Source of the DNA: Lachnospiraceae bacterium
Lineage (GTDB): Bacteria; Bacillota; Clostridia; Lachnospirales; Lachnospiraceae
Direction of reading: 5' to 3'
Length of the DNA stretch: 64,000 bases
Assembly (NCBI GenBank): GCA_017550535.1
Contig: JAFZOS010000101.1
Span: forward strand, 62,001 to 126,000
The notes beneath the pieces are model-generated. The model was not told the origin of the DNA and did not search any database. It was given only the letters and a program-made list of their open reading frames with translations. Made by a program: the position numbers and the translations under genes. Below, piece after piece: positions 43,137-51,964 of the stretch (positions are counted from its first letter, which is position 1; each line of letters begins with the position of its first letter).

Positions 43137-44096
43137 TTAATCCCTTGCTTCAAAAACCCACGGATTTGAAGTCAGGTACTCAACGGTTTTGATAACGCCT
43201 TCCTCGATCGTTGCTTTCGGCGCCCATCCCAATGAGCGTACCTTCTTTGTATCAAGGTAAATGAACGGGTTGTCCCCTATCCAGCCCCTTTCGCCGCCCG
43301 CATAGGTAAACTCGGGCTTAACGCCTAACTTGCCGCAGATAAAGCGTACAGAATCATTCACCTCAACATACTCATCCGTACCGAGGTTATAAATATTCAC
43401 CTTTTCATTAGTATTGCGGACAACCGTAAGGATCGCTTCCATGCAGTCCTTTACATACAGGTATGACTTCTTCTGATGTCCGTCACCCAATATGTGAAGG
43501 TGAGACGGGTCATCCTTTAACCTCTTGCAGAAATCAAATACATGACCGTGCGTGTACCTTTCACCAAGAATCGAAACAAAACGGAAAATATATGCCGTGT
43601 ATCCGAAGCCTTCGGCATATGCCGCAAGCAGTCCCTCGCAGGCAAGCTTGCTTGCACCGTATAATGAAGTCTGTACGGGGAACGGTGCATTCTCGGGCGT
43701 GGGGATCACTTCCGCTTCGCCGTATACGGAGCCTGTCGAAGAAAATCCTATCCTCTTTATATCATTTGCCCTCATGGCCTCGAGCACGTTGAACGTCGCT
43801 ATGGTGTTCTGCTCAAGATCCTTTTTGGGGTGCTCGCATCCCATCCTTACATCGGCATTTGCCGCAAAATGGAATACGAACTCACAGCCCTTCATTGCCT
43901 GTGTCATCTTATCAAGGTCAAGCGTATCTCCTTCAACAAGGGTAAAACGCGGATTCTTAAGAGCATCCTCAAGAAACTCCCTCCGGCCCGTTGAAAAATT
44001 ATCATAAGCAACTACTTCGTTTTCGGGCTCCGATAAAAGCCTGTCCACCATATTTGAACCTATAAATCCGGCACCGCCGGTCACGAAATATCTCAT
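43137..44096 (-). CDS. NAD-dependent nucleotide-sugar epimerase/dehydratase (extended SDR)
   Basis: 319 residues from the ATG at 44096 (MRYFVTGGAGFIGSNMVDRL), placed after GGAAGG. The NAD-binding loop is at residues 6-14, and the catalytic Ser and YxxxK are in FSSTGSVYG (about 120) and TSLYGASKLACEG (about 145). The C-terminal part has HILGDGHQKKSYLYVKDCM and KVRSLGWAPKATIEEGV. It is likely to act on a UDP-, GDP- or dTDP-sugar (4-epimerase type). It lies directly upstream of heptose module 2 on the same strand, so it may modify GDP-heptose; substrate not readable. Confidence 0.83.
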   Translation of the reverse strand: MRYFVTGGAGFIGSNMVDRLLSEPENEVVAYDNFSTGRREFLEDALKNPRFTLVEGDTLDLDKMTQAMKGCEFVFHFAANADVRMGCEHPKKDLEQNTIATFNVLEAMRANDIKRIGFSSTGSVYGEAEVIPTPENAPFPVQTSLYGASKLACEGLLAAYAEGFGYTAYIFRFVSILGERYTHGHVFDFCKRLKDDPSHLHILGDGHQKKSYLYVKDCMEAILTVVRNTNEKVNIYNLGTDEYVEVNDSVRFICGKLGVKPEFTYAGGERGWIGDNPFIYLDTKKVRSLGWAPKATIEEGVIKTVEYLTSNPWVFEARD

Positions 44097-44116
44097 ATTC
44101 CCATCCTTCCTTATTC

Positions 44117-45046
44117 TCAACCGTTACTCATCTTTATATCTTTAAGCTCCGCCTCGGCGATCTCCTTAAGCTTTATGGCATCCCTGCGGAGAGCCTCATT
44201 ATACTGAACACATCCGAGCCTCATCTCAATACGGATATCGTTATTCGGCACCACGCCCGCGTACAGGCTCTTATCACCGAACTTCTCCGTAAGCCTGTTC
44301 TCAACAAGCTTCGAACCCGCAAGGTCACAGGTTAAGATCACGCCGAAACCGCCTTCGGAATCTATAGAATACACCCTGTCTTCAAGACGCACGGTATCGC
44401 ACACAACCTTGCTCAGCCTTACGACGACCTCATTGAATTCGGACTTCTTAAGCACCGTCTTCATTTCATCGACATACTTGGGCTTTAATATCATAAGGCA
44501 TATCTGCTTATTGTTCCTTTCCGCATAGGATATCTGGGTCTGTATATCCATGTACATGCTTCGAAGGTTGTATAAGCCCGTTACGGGATCCGTCATGATA
44601 AGCTCATCAATCTGCTCATCCTTGACTTCGTTGGTCCTCTCCTGCTGTGCCTTCGCCCTGTTTATAAGCGAATAACCGCTGACCACGAGTCCGGGAGCGA
44701 ATACCCAGCAAAGCATTGCCTGATTCTCAAATCCCGTTGTTGCCATCGCGGCCACCCTGACACCCAGAAACAGTATGGTCTGGATAGCTGCCATGATAGT
44801 CGCCGCATTTACGACACGAAAGGCTGCCAGTACCGCTACCGTAAAGATCACCGCGACCATGGTAAGGTTTTCCTTGTATAACTCCTCCCCGCTGTATGCA
44901 AGCGCTATCGCGGCAAGCACGAATCCGGAAAAGACAAGCACGGAACCCATGTCATATGCGACCTTGCCTTCATACTTCGGCTTCTTTACCTCTTTTTCCT
45001 TTTTGACCTTCTTTTTTACTTCTTTTTCTTTCTTTTCTTTAGCCAT
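44117..45046 (-). CDS. Membrane protein with degenerate GGDEF domain
   Basis: 309 residues. A Lys/Glu-rich cytoplasmic start (KEKKEKEVKKKVKKEKEVKK) is followed by about four membrane helices (35-135) and a GGDEF-like domain from about 150. The domain opening TDPVTGLYNLRSMYMDIQ is conserved, but the active-site motif that should read GGDEF/GGEEF is SEGGFG (YSIDSEGGFGVIL). It is probably unable to make cyclic-di-GMP and may be a sensor or GTP-binding remnant. It precedes the epimerase gene by 20 nt and may share its transcript. Confidence 0.75.
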   Translation of the reverse strand: MAKEKKEKEVKKKVKKEKEVKKPKYEGKVAYDMGSVLVFSGFVLAAIALAYSGEELYKENLTMVAVIFTVAVLAAFRVVNAATIMAAIQTILFLGVRVAAMATTGFENQAMLCWVFAPGLVVSGYSLINRAKAQQERTNEVKDEQIDELIMTDPVTGLYNLRSMYMDIQTQISYAERNNKQICLMILKPKYVDEMKTVLKKSEFNEVVVRLSKVVCDTVRLEDRVYSIDSEGGFGVILTCDLAGSKLVENRLTEKFGDKSLYAGVVPNNDIRIEMRLGCVQYNEALRRDAIKLKEIAEAELKDIKMSNG

Positions 45047-45076
45047 TTCGGCAATACCGTCCTATATTATTAAGGA

Positions 45077-45334
45077 TCATTGCTCTCCGCTTAAGTAGTC
45101 CTCTATACCCTTTATTGCCTCATCCTCATCCCTGCCGTCCGCAGAAACCGTTATGGTATCACCTGCGGAAAGGATTAAAGTCATCATTCCCATGATGCTC
45201 TTGGCATTGACCTTCTTATCGCCCGTCTCGATATAGATCGAGCTCTCATACCTGCTGGCAACCTGTACCAGCATTGCGATAGGCCTTGCCTCCAGCCCAT
45301 TCTCAAGCTGAATGGTGATTCCTTTTTTCTTCAT
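45077..45334 (-). CDS. Crh-like HPr-family protein (Glu in place of His15)
   Basis: 85 residues. HPr fold, with the phosphohistidine loop reading NGLEARPIAMLVQVA, where canonical HPr has GLHARPA: His15 is replaced by Glu. The regulatory serine region is intact (VNAKSIMGMMTL, Ser46). It lies directly after whiA, as crh does in B. subtilis (yvcJ-yvcK-whiA-crh), and Crh there has Gln15. This suggests a Crh-type corepressor partner for CcpA, phosphorylated on Ser46 by HprK (49033-49965), not a PTS carrier. The link to CcpA is inference. Confidence 0.84.
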   Translation of the reverse strand: MKKKGITIQLENGLEARPIAMLVQVASRYESSIYIETGDKKVNAKSIMGMMTLILSAGDTITVSADGRDEDEAIKGIEDYLSGEQ

Positions 45335-45361
45335 AATGTTCTCCTCCTGAAAATTTTTACA

Positions 45362-46240
45362 TTACATTTTATTTGCAATGTAAGACAGCTTGCGCAGCCT
45401 GTGATTAACGCCCGATTTGCCTACAGGCGGATCGCACATCTCTCCCAGCTCCTTAAGCGACGCATCCGGATAATCAAGCCGCAGCTGTGCTATCTGCCTT
45501 ATCCCGTAAGGGAGCGACTTAAACTCCGGCATTCCCATGACTGTCCTTATATCCTCTGTCTGTTTGACGGATGCCGTTACCGTCTTGCCAATGTTCGCGG
45601 TCTCGCAGTTAACGCGTCTGTTAAGTGAATTCCGCATCTCCTTTAATATCCTGGAATTCTCAAAATCCATCAGCGCAACGTGGGCTTCCATTACATTTAA
45701 TGCCTCAACGATGAGAGCTCCGTCCTTTAAGTAGACCACGTTATGATCCTTGCGTATTATATCCTTGGCATTTATATCAAAATGTTTAAATATTTCCTTA
45801 AGGACTTCCGCATGCTCCTTATTCCTGCAAACGACCTCAAAATGATAGGATTTTTCCGGATCGGAAACCGACCCCGCTGCCAGGAATGCGCCCCGCAGGT
45901 ATGCCCTCATACAGCATGATTTCTGTAAAAGCACATCACTTAAAAGCGCCTGGCGCAGCATCCTTATGCCTTCAGGATCGCTCACGGTAAGTGTCGAACC
46001 GCTCAAACACCGCTCAGCGTCCATATTCTTAAATATATTAAATGTTTTTACAAGTAATGTAAAGCACTTTCCCGCAACCGACCTGTTATCAAGTTCAAGG
46101 ATAAGCCCCTTATCTGACGGCTCCCTGTTTATATCGGCCCCGCTGTATGTGATAAGGGCCGCAAGCTCCGCCAGCTGGCAATGCCTCGACGTACCCGTAT
46201 GCTTAAACAGCTCATCCTTTACATCCTTAGCAAATGACAT
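45362..46240 (-). CDS. whiA: DNA-binding protein WhiA
   Basis: 292 residues. An N-terminal LAGLIDADG-like domain lies at about 1-200 (MSFAKDVKDEL, LAALITYSGADINREP, KSCCMRAYLRGAFLAAGSVS, YHFEVVCRNKEHAEVL). The C-terminal helix-turn-helix is ASLKELGEMCDPPVGKSGVN followed by HRLRKL. It affects sporulation, division or chromosome segregation in Gram-positives. It follows rapZ by 14 nt; the usual yvcK gene between them is missing. Confidence 0.95.
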   Translation of the reverse strand: MSFAKDVKDELFKHTGTSRHCQLAELAALITYSGADINREPSDKGLILELDNRSVAGKCFTLLVKTFNIFKNMDAERCLSGSTLTVSDPEGIRMLRQALLSDVLLQKSCCMRAYLRGAFLAAGSVSDPEKSYHFEVVCRNKEHAEVLKEIFKHFDINAKDIIRKDHNVVYLKDGALIVEALNVMEAHVALMDFENSRILKEMRNSLNRRVNCETANIGKTVTASVKQTEDIRTVMGMPEFKSLPYGIRQIAQLRLDYPDASLKELGEMCDPPVGKSGVNHRLRKLSYIANKM

Positions 46241-46254
46241 TCATTACCCCTTGT

Positions 46255-47127
46255 TCATTTTGACGGCCTGTCCCTGCCGATATCCCTGTGATCTATCTTA
46301 AAACCGTATTCATCATGATGATCCATACGCTCAAACAGTGCATTGGCAAGAGTCACGCTCCTGTGTTTTCCTCCCGTGCAGCCGATAGCCACGACCAGCT
46401 GATTCTTCCCCTCCGCAATATAATTGGGAAGCAGGAACAGAAGCATATCCTCAAGCCTGTCAAGGAATCCGTCAGCCTCGCCGGATGACATGACAAAGTC
46501 ACGCACGTCGGGACTTTCACCGTCTTTATATTTTAATTCTTCATGATAATACGGATTGGGCAGGAACCTGACATCGAAGACAAGATCGGCATCCCTCGGT
46601 ATGCCGTACTTGAATCCGAAGGACATTATGGTGACGAACAGGTTCTTATATGATCGATCGTTTATGAATATCTTATCAAGCGAAGCCTTAAGCTCCCTTG
46701 TCAGCATCTGACTTGTGTCAAATATGTAGTCCGCCTGCTTTTTTAAAACCTTAAGGGCTTCCCGCTCCCTCTTGATACCGGTTTCTATACGGTCGCCGCC
46801 CGCAAGCGGGTGTGCACGCCTTGTTTCCTTATAACGCTTTATGAGTACCTCATCACCGGCTTCGAGGAACAGCACCTCATAACTGATCCCGGATTTTTTT
46901 AGGCCTTCAAGAACCTCGGCCAGTTCGTTAAAGCCGTGGCCCGTGCGGACATCCACGCCCAGGGCTGCCTTTTCTATCTCACTGTCCGGCAGTGACATAA
47001 GCTCAACAAACTTGGTTATAAGGGGGACCGGAAGATTGTCGGCACAGTAATAACCGCAGTCCTCAAGGAACTTAAGCGCTGTACTCTTGCCTGCACCGGA
47101 CATTCCGGTTACGATAACAAATCTCAT
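46255..47127 (-). CDS. rapZ: RNase adapter protein RapZ (YvcJ family)
   Basis: 290 residues. A P-loop nucleotide-binding protein: Walker A VTGMSGAGKSTALKFLEDCG at the N-terminus, YYCADNLPVPLI, GVDVRTGHGFNEL, RRAHPLAGGDRIETGIKRER near residue 110 and IGCTGGKHRSVTLAN near 255. In E. coli it controls GlmZ/GlmY sRNA turnover; in Firmicutes the role is less clear. It is in the murB-rapZ-whiA run, 3 nt after murB. Confidence 0.95.
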   Translation of the reverse strand: MRFVIVTGMSGAGKSTALKFLEDCGYYCADNLPVPLITKFVELMSLPDSEIEKAALGVDVRTGHGFNELAEVLEGLKKSGISYEVLFLEAGDEVLIKRYKETRRAHPLAGGDRIETGIKREREALKVLKKQADYIFDTSQMLTRELKASLDKIFINDRSYKNLFVTIMSFGFKYGIPRDADLVFDVRFLPNPYYHEELKYKDGESPDVRDFVMSSGEADGFLDRLEDMLLFLLPNYIAEGKNQLVVAIGCTGGKHRSVTLANALFERMDHHDEYGFKIDHRDIGRDRPSK

Positions 47128-47130
47128 GAC

Positions 47131-48045
47131 TTATTTCCATCCCAAGAAACAGATCTCCGGTTCAAGCTTAACATGGAATCGTTCAAGCACCACCTTCTGG
47201 GTCTCGATCATAAGCTTTAAGATATCGGTCGATGTTGCATTACCGGTGTTTATTATAAAGCCCGCGTGCTTCTCGGATATCATGGCTCCTCCGATCGAAT
47301 GGCCCTTGAGTCCGGCATCCTCGATGAGCTTGCCCGCGTAATGACCCTCCGGCCTCTTAAAGGTCGAACCCGCGCTGGGATAATCAAGCGGCTGCTTGGC
47401 CGCACGCTCGCTCTTTATGGTGTCGATCCTGCGCTGTATGGTATCGGGGTCACCGCTCTGAAGCTCCATCTCAACTTCCAGTACGATGAGGGGCTCCTCC
47501 TTTATAAGGCTGTGCCTGTACGAGAACTTCATCTCGGATGAAGCATACTCGCATTTCATCATATATTTAAGGTCAAATACCCTGACTATCCTCACTACCT
47601 TGACCATTTCGGAACCGTAGGCGCCGGCGTTCATCGTTACCGCCCCTCCGACCGTTCCGGGAATCCCGCAGGCAAATTCAAATCCGGCAAGGGCATGCTT
47701 ATTCGCTTCACCGCAAACCTTTACAAGCGGTGCTCCGGCCTTGGCGGTTATGCTTGTCCCGAACACGGACACATCACCGTAATTCTTATAAAGCTGTATG
47801 ACGCAGCCCCTGTATCCGGCATCCGATACCAAAAGATTTGTACCGTTGCCCATTATGAAGTATTTCTCCTTTTCAGCCCTCAACACCTTAAGGCACTCGA
47901 TTATCTGCTCATCCGAGCGCGGTGTTATGAACGCATCCGCAGGGCCTCCCGTCTTGAAAGACGTGTGGACCTTCATGGGCTCGTCCACCTTAAGATCGTC
48001 CTGATACAATATGCCCTTAAGTGCCGAAATAGTACTCTGTTTCAT
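47131..48045 (-). CDS. murB: UDP-N-acetylenolpyruvoylglucosamine reductase
   Basis: 304 residues. It makes UDP-MurNAc for peptidoglycan. FAD-binding parts are VHTSFKTGGPADAFITPR, YFIMGNGTNLLVSDAGYRGC and GIPGTVGGAVTMNAGAYGSE. The catalytic Ser is in YPSAGSTFKRPEGHYAGKLI near residue 225 and the Glu in LEPEICFLGW at the end. Short form, typical of Firmicutes (type II). Confidence 0.96.
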   Translation of the reverse strand: MKQSTISALKGILYQDDLKVDEPMKVHTSFKTGGPADAFITPRSDEQIIECLKVLRAEKEKYFIMGNGTNLLVSDAGYRGCVIQLYKNYGDVSVFGTSITAKAGAPLVKVCGEANKHALAGFEFACGIPGTVGGAVTMNAGAYGSEMVKVVRIVRVFDLKYMMKCEYASSEMKFSYRHSLIKEEPLIVLEVEMELQSGDPDTIQRRIDTIKSERAAKQPLDYPSAGSTFKRPEGHYAGKLIEDAGLKGHSIGGAMISEKHAGFIINTGNATSTDILKLMIETQKVVLERFHVKLEPEICFLGWK

Positions 48046-48070
48046 GATACACTCAACTCCTCATCAATGC

Positions 48071-49006
48071 TTACTGATACAATAACCTGGCAGCTCCGCA
48101 TATGCCTGCATCATTTCCCAGCGTGGCAAGCTTGAACCTGGCATCGCGGCTTGCGTGGAACACGAACTTTTTATAATACTTTTCAACATAATCTATGATG
48201 ACCGGTCCTGCCTTGCTCACACCTCCGCCGATAACGAATACCTCGGGATTCGTTACACATGCGATGTTTGCAAGTCCCTTGCCGAGATACTCACCGAATT
48301 CCTCGGCTATCTCCATTGCAAGCGGATCGGAAGCCTTAACGGCATCAAACACCGTTTTGGCATTTACCTCCTGCGTACGCAGAACACTGTCCTTATCACT
48401 TGTCTTTAACTTCTTTTCGGCAAGCCTTACTATACCGGTTGCCGATGCATACTGCTCAAGGCAGCCCTTATTGCCGCAGCCGCAGCTTTCATCTTCATCA
48501 TCCTCAACATGGATGTGGCCTATCTCACCGCCTGCGCCCATGCATCCCGTGACTATCTTACCGTCGATTATGACGCCGCCGCCGACACCGGTGCCCAGAG
48601 TCACTACCACCAGATCGTTAAAGCCTTCGCCGCCGCCCTTCCACATCTCACCGAGCGCCGCAACGTTGGCATCGTTTCCCGCCTTTACCGTCATACCCGT
48701 AAGTGCGCTTAACTCCTCGCTTATATTGAGCACACCCCAGCCAAGGTTAACTGCCTTATGTATCACACCGTCCTTATCAACGGGACCCGGTGCGCCTACA
48801 CCTATCCCGAGGACATCATCCTTCGAAAGCTTCCTTGCTTCCATTTCCTTTTTAACGGCATCGGCTATATCTTTAAGTATATGGCTTCCGTTATCTTCCC
48901 TGTTCGTGGGAATCTCCCATTTGTTGACAATGTCTCCCTCAGGTGAGAAAAGACCCATCTTTATAGTGGTGCCTCCTATATCGGCAGCAAAACAGTACTT
49001 ATCCAT
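48071..49006 (-). CDS. ROK-family glucokinase
   Basis: 311 residues. It phosphorylates glucose with ATP. Motifs are FAADIGGTTIKMGLFSPEGD, GIGVGAPGPVDKDGVI, NDANVAALGEMWKGGG near residue 115, TLGTGVGGGVIIDGKI, GEIGHIHVEDDEDESCGCGN and the zinc cluster CGCGNKGCLEQYASATG. No DNA-binding domain, so an enzyme and not a ROK repressor. It follows hprK by 26 nt, linking sugar phosphorylation and carbon regulation. Confidence 0.93.
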   Translation of the reverse strand: MDKYCFAADIGGTTIKMGLFSPEGDIVNKWEIPTNREDNGSHILKDIADAVKKEMEARKLSKDDVLGIGVGAPGPVDKDGVIHKAVNLGWGVLNISEELSALTGMTVKAGNDANVAALGEMWKGGGEGFNDLVVVTLGTGVGGGVIIDGKIVTGCMGAGGEIGHIHVEDDEDESCGCGNKGCLEQYASATGIVRLAEKKLKTSDKDSVLRTQEVNAKTVFDAVKASDPLAMEIAEEFGEYLGKGLANIACVTNPEVFVIGGGVSKAGPVIIDYVEKYYKKFVFHASRDARFKLATLGNDAGICGAARLLYQ

Positions 49007-49032
49007 TTAATACCTCCATGATCGACCTGTGA

Positions 49033-49965
49033 TTATTCATCCTCTGTTTTCTTAAACGAATTCTGAAGCCTTGCATACAGTTCCTGTGCGGCATTGTAAC
49101 CCATCTTCTTCTGACGGTAATTAACCGCCGCGGATTCACATATGATCGCAAGGTTACGTCCCGGACGGATGGGGATGTTATGGCATACCACCTTGTTTCC
49201 GAGGTATTCGATATAATTCTCCTCAAGTCCTATCCTGTCGTAATCCTTATCCTTATCCCATTCCTCAAGCCTTATCACCAGGTCTATAGACTGGGTATCC
49301 TTAACACACGATACACCGAAGAGCATCTTTACATCCACTATGCCGATACCCCTCAGCTCGATAAGGTGCTTGGTTATATCCGGTGCAGATCCGATCAGTG
49401 TTTCCTCGGACACCTTGCGTATCTCAACAACATCATCGGTAACGAGACGATGTCCCCTCTTTATAAGCTCAAGCGCCGCCTCGGACTTACCTATGCCGCT
49501 TTCACCCGTTATGAGCACGCCTTCGCCGTATACATCAACAAGTACTCCGTGTACCGAAATGCAGGGGGCAAGCTCGACGTTGAGCCACCTTATTATCTCG
49601 GCCATGAAATCGGAAGTTGCGCGTTTCGTAACAAGGATCGGAACTCCCTTTTCCCTTGCGACATCAACAAAGGTAGGATCCGGCTGTATCTCCCTGCAGA
49701 ATACAAAACAGGGTGTGCTGTGCGAAAGCACATGTTCATACCTTTCCTTTTTATCGGCAGGGTCAAGCCCTTCCATATAAGTTGCCTCAACAAACCCGAT
49801 TATCTGGACACGGCTTGCTTCGTAATGCTGCAGATATCCCGCAAGCTGAAGCGCAGGCCTGTTGATATCGGGGATCGTTATCTTCCTTCCCTCGATATCG
49901 ATATCCGGAGTAAGGTTTTCAAGCTCCATCTTTTCAATAAGTCTGCTTACCGCTACCGTTGACAT
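49033..49965 (-). CDS. hprK: HPr kinase/phosphorylase
   Basis: 310 residues. It phosphorylates Ser46 of HPr and Crh with ATP or PPi and reverses it, controlling catabolite repression. An N-terminal domain (about 1-130) is followed by Walker A VLITGESGIGKSEAALELI near residue 152, RGHRLVTDDVVEIRKV, LIELRGIGIVDVKMLFG (the HprK signature) near 203 and a C-terminal lid helix. It is first in the hprK-kinase-murB-rapZ-whiA-Crh run, and two HPr-like proteins in this window keep the target serine. Confidence 0.95.
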   Translation of the reverse strand: MSTVAVSRLIEKMELENLTPDIDIEGRKITIPDINRPALQLAGYLQHYEASRVQIIGFVEATYMEGLDPADKKERYEHVLSHSTPCFVFCREIQPDPTFVDVAREKGVPILVTKRATSDFMAEIIRWLNVELAPCISVHGVLVDVYGEGVLITGESGIGKSEAALELIKRGHRLVTDDVVEIRKVSEETLIGSAPDITKHLIELRGIGIVDVKMLFGVSCVKDTQSIDLVIRLEEWDKDKDYDRIGLEENYIEYLGNKVVCHNIPIRPGRNLAIICESAAVNYRQKKMGYNAAQELYARLQNSFKKTEDE

Positions 49966-50045
49966 ACCCGGTACCTCCTCATGAAATATGTGATGATCAT
50001 TCCATACTTCATTTTAGTATATCATATATTATAAATGCATTCTAC

Positions 50046-51242
50046 TTATAGTTTAATTATGAACGCCTTTACATAGTCCTTAAGAAGCGGGTAACGCTTA
50101 AGGGCGCTGCCCTGCTTAAGCTCAAGGCTGTAGCCGTGCATATCGGTTATCTTCTTTGCAACAGACAGTCCGAGGCCCGAACCGCCCTTTGAATTGCGGG
50201 ATTCATCGCCCATGAAGAACGGTTCAAACAGATGCCCCGCCTTATCATCCGGTATAGCCTCGCCTTTATCGGCAATCGCGATCCTTGTCCTGTTATTATC
50301 GGTGAACACAAACACACCCACCGTATTACCCTTTTTGTTGTGCCTTACGGCATTTACCATAAGGTTGTTTATCACCCGTGTGAACTGGGGCCTGTCAATA
50401 TCTTCATTTATCGCTTCTTCGGGAATATTTACCTCCATCTCCATTCCGGCCGCCTCCGCGTCCGTATACAGTGATGCCGCACACTCGCGTACCATCTCGC
50501 ATATATCCACCGTGCTCCTGTTAAGAACAAAGCCCTTGCTGTCAAGCCTGGTATAATCAAACAAAAGCTGGATAAGATCGTTCATTCCGGCTGATTTATC
50601 CCTGATGGCTTCAAGATATGACTGTTTATCCTCCTCCTTTACAAGCCCGTCTGTTAAGGCCTGCGCATAGCCCGATATGGTCGTTATCGGAGTACGTAAG
50701 TCGTGTGCGATATCCGATATCATAAGGTTGCGCTTTTTCTCGGCTTCAATCGCGCGATTCTTCCTTACTTCGGCTATCTTATTAAATTCACGGACAGTCA
50801 TCAGGGAAAAATACACGGCACCGGCAACATACGGAAGAGCAAGGATCACAAGTACAATGATGATGAACAGGGTAATAAGGAGCTTGTCCCTAAGCGGCAT
50901 GCCTGCTATGATCCCCGCTTCCTGCGTGGCAAAGAAGCTGTTTTCCTTATTCATAAGATAACTGCTTAAGGCCGCGGTAAACGGCAGCCTTGCAACGATG
51001 GGTATATAACTTCCTATAAATCCGACGATCCCGTTTATGAGAGTGCTGAAAAAATAAGTACCTATCGCAAGGGAACTGAATGATCCCGTTATCTCATAGT
51101 CCGGAAAAAACACATCTGCCATAAAGGGCATAACAAACTTATCGGACATCGTAAGAAGTAAGTATTCTACGATGCCCACTATCATAAGTACGCCTATAAA
51201 CCTCCTTATGAGGCTGTCCCGAAGCTTCTTTTCCTCTTTCAT
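50046..51242 (-). CDS. Sensor histidine kinase
   Basis: 398 residues. Two membrane helices (about 15-37 and 122-148) flank a roughly 80-residue external loop that itself has hydrophobic stretches. No clear HAMP domain is seen. The H box is ISDIAHDLRTPITTISGYAQ with the phospho-accepting His near residue 180. The N box is RVINNLMVNAVRHNKK, and the G boxes are IADKGEAIPDDKAGHLFEPF and GGSGLGLSVAKKI. It follows its response regulator by 8 nt. Signal unknown; related kinases sense envelope stress or antimicrobial peptides. Confidence 0.92.
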   Translation of the reverse strand: MKEEKKLRDSLIRRFIGVLMIVGIVEYLLLTMSDKFVMPFMADVFFPDYEITGSFSSLAIGTYFFSTLINGIVGFIGSYIPIVARLPFTAALSSYLMNKENSFFATQEAGIIAGMPLRDKLLITLFIIIVLVILALPYVAGAVYFSLMTVREFNKIAEVRKNRAIEAEKKRNLMISDIAHDLRTPITTISGYAQALTDGLVKEEDKQSYLEAIRDKSAGMNDLIQLLFDYTRLDSKGFVLNRSTVDICEMVRECAASLYTDAEAAGMEMEVNIPEEAINEDIDRPQFTRVINNLMVNAVRHNKKGNTVGVFVFTDNNRTRIAIADKGEAIPDDKAGHLFEPFFMGDESRNSKGGSGLGLSVAKKITDMHGYSLELKQGSALKRYPLLKDYVKAFIIKL

Positions 51243-51250
51243 TTCTTTCT

Positions 51251-51943
51251 TTAAGCTTTATCATCCTGCAGCCTGTATCCCAAACCCCGCAGTGTTCTTA
51301 TATATTCCTGCGGATCATCCGAGAGCTTGGCCCTTAACTTGCTTATGCAGACCATGATGTTGTTATCCGCTATGAAATAATCGTCACCCCAGCCGTATTC
51401 ATATATCTGCTGCTTGGTAAATACCTTATTGGGGTGGGACATAAACATCTCCATCAGTTTGTACTCAACCGATGTAAGCTCTATCATGGCATCGCCTTTT
51501 TTTAGCGTGCAGCTTTCGGGATCAAGCTCTAAGTCCCTGACCTTGATTGTATCGTTTTTGATACTGTCGGCGCCGAGGCTGTAAAACCTTCTTATGTTTG
51601 ACTTTACCCGTGCCACCGCTTCAAGCGGATTAAATGGTTTTGCAAGATAATCATCGGCCCCAAGGTCAAGCCCCAGTATCTTATCGGCATCGGTGTCCCT
51701 TGCGGATATTATGATCACGGGGATGTTATTATCCTGCCTCAGCTTTTGCAATACATGGAAGCCGTCCATACCGGGGAGCATGATATCAAGCAGGCAAAGG
51801 CTTATATCCTCACTGCCGATCATTTTAAGAGCATCGGTCCCGCTGCCTGCTTCCGCTATCTCAAATCCTTCGTTTTCAAGATAGAGCCGGAGAAGGTTGC
51901 GTATCTCCGGCTCATCATCAACTATCAATATCTTATAATTCAT
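51251..51943 (-). CDS. OmpR/PhoB-family response regulator
   Basis: 230 residues. The receiver domain covers 1-120 with acidic pocket KILIVDDEPEIRN, phospho-Asp in LCLLDIMLPGMDG near residue 52, IIISARDTDADKILG and LAKPFNPLEAVARV. The winged-helix DNA-binding domain covers about 130-228 (IELTSVEYKLMEMFMSHPNK, VFTKQQIYEYGWG, ISKLRAKLSDD). It lies between the DUF975 gene and its kinase. The 11-bp-spaced AAGGTT boxes upstream of the operon are a likely binding site. Confidence 0.95.
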   Translation of the reverse strand: MNYKILIVDDEPEIRNLLRLYLENEGFEIAEAGSGTDALKMIGSEDISLCLLDIMLPGMDGFHVLQKLRQDNNIPVIIISARDTDADKILGLDLGADDYLAKPFNPLEAVARVKSNIRRFYSLGADSIKNDTIKVRDLELDPESCTLKKGDAMIELTSVEYKLMEMFMSHPNKVFTKQQIYEYGWGDDYFIADNNIMVCISKLRAKLSDDPQEYIRTLRGLGYRLQDDKA

Positions 51944-51964
51944 ATTATCGTAAGACCTTTATGA

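Noticed and set aside
48195..49962. Long plus-strand frames opposite the ROK kinase and hprK
   Set aside because: Shadows of strongly coded genes; Ser/Pro-rich translation typical of antisense frames.
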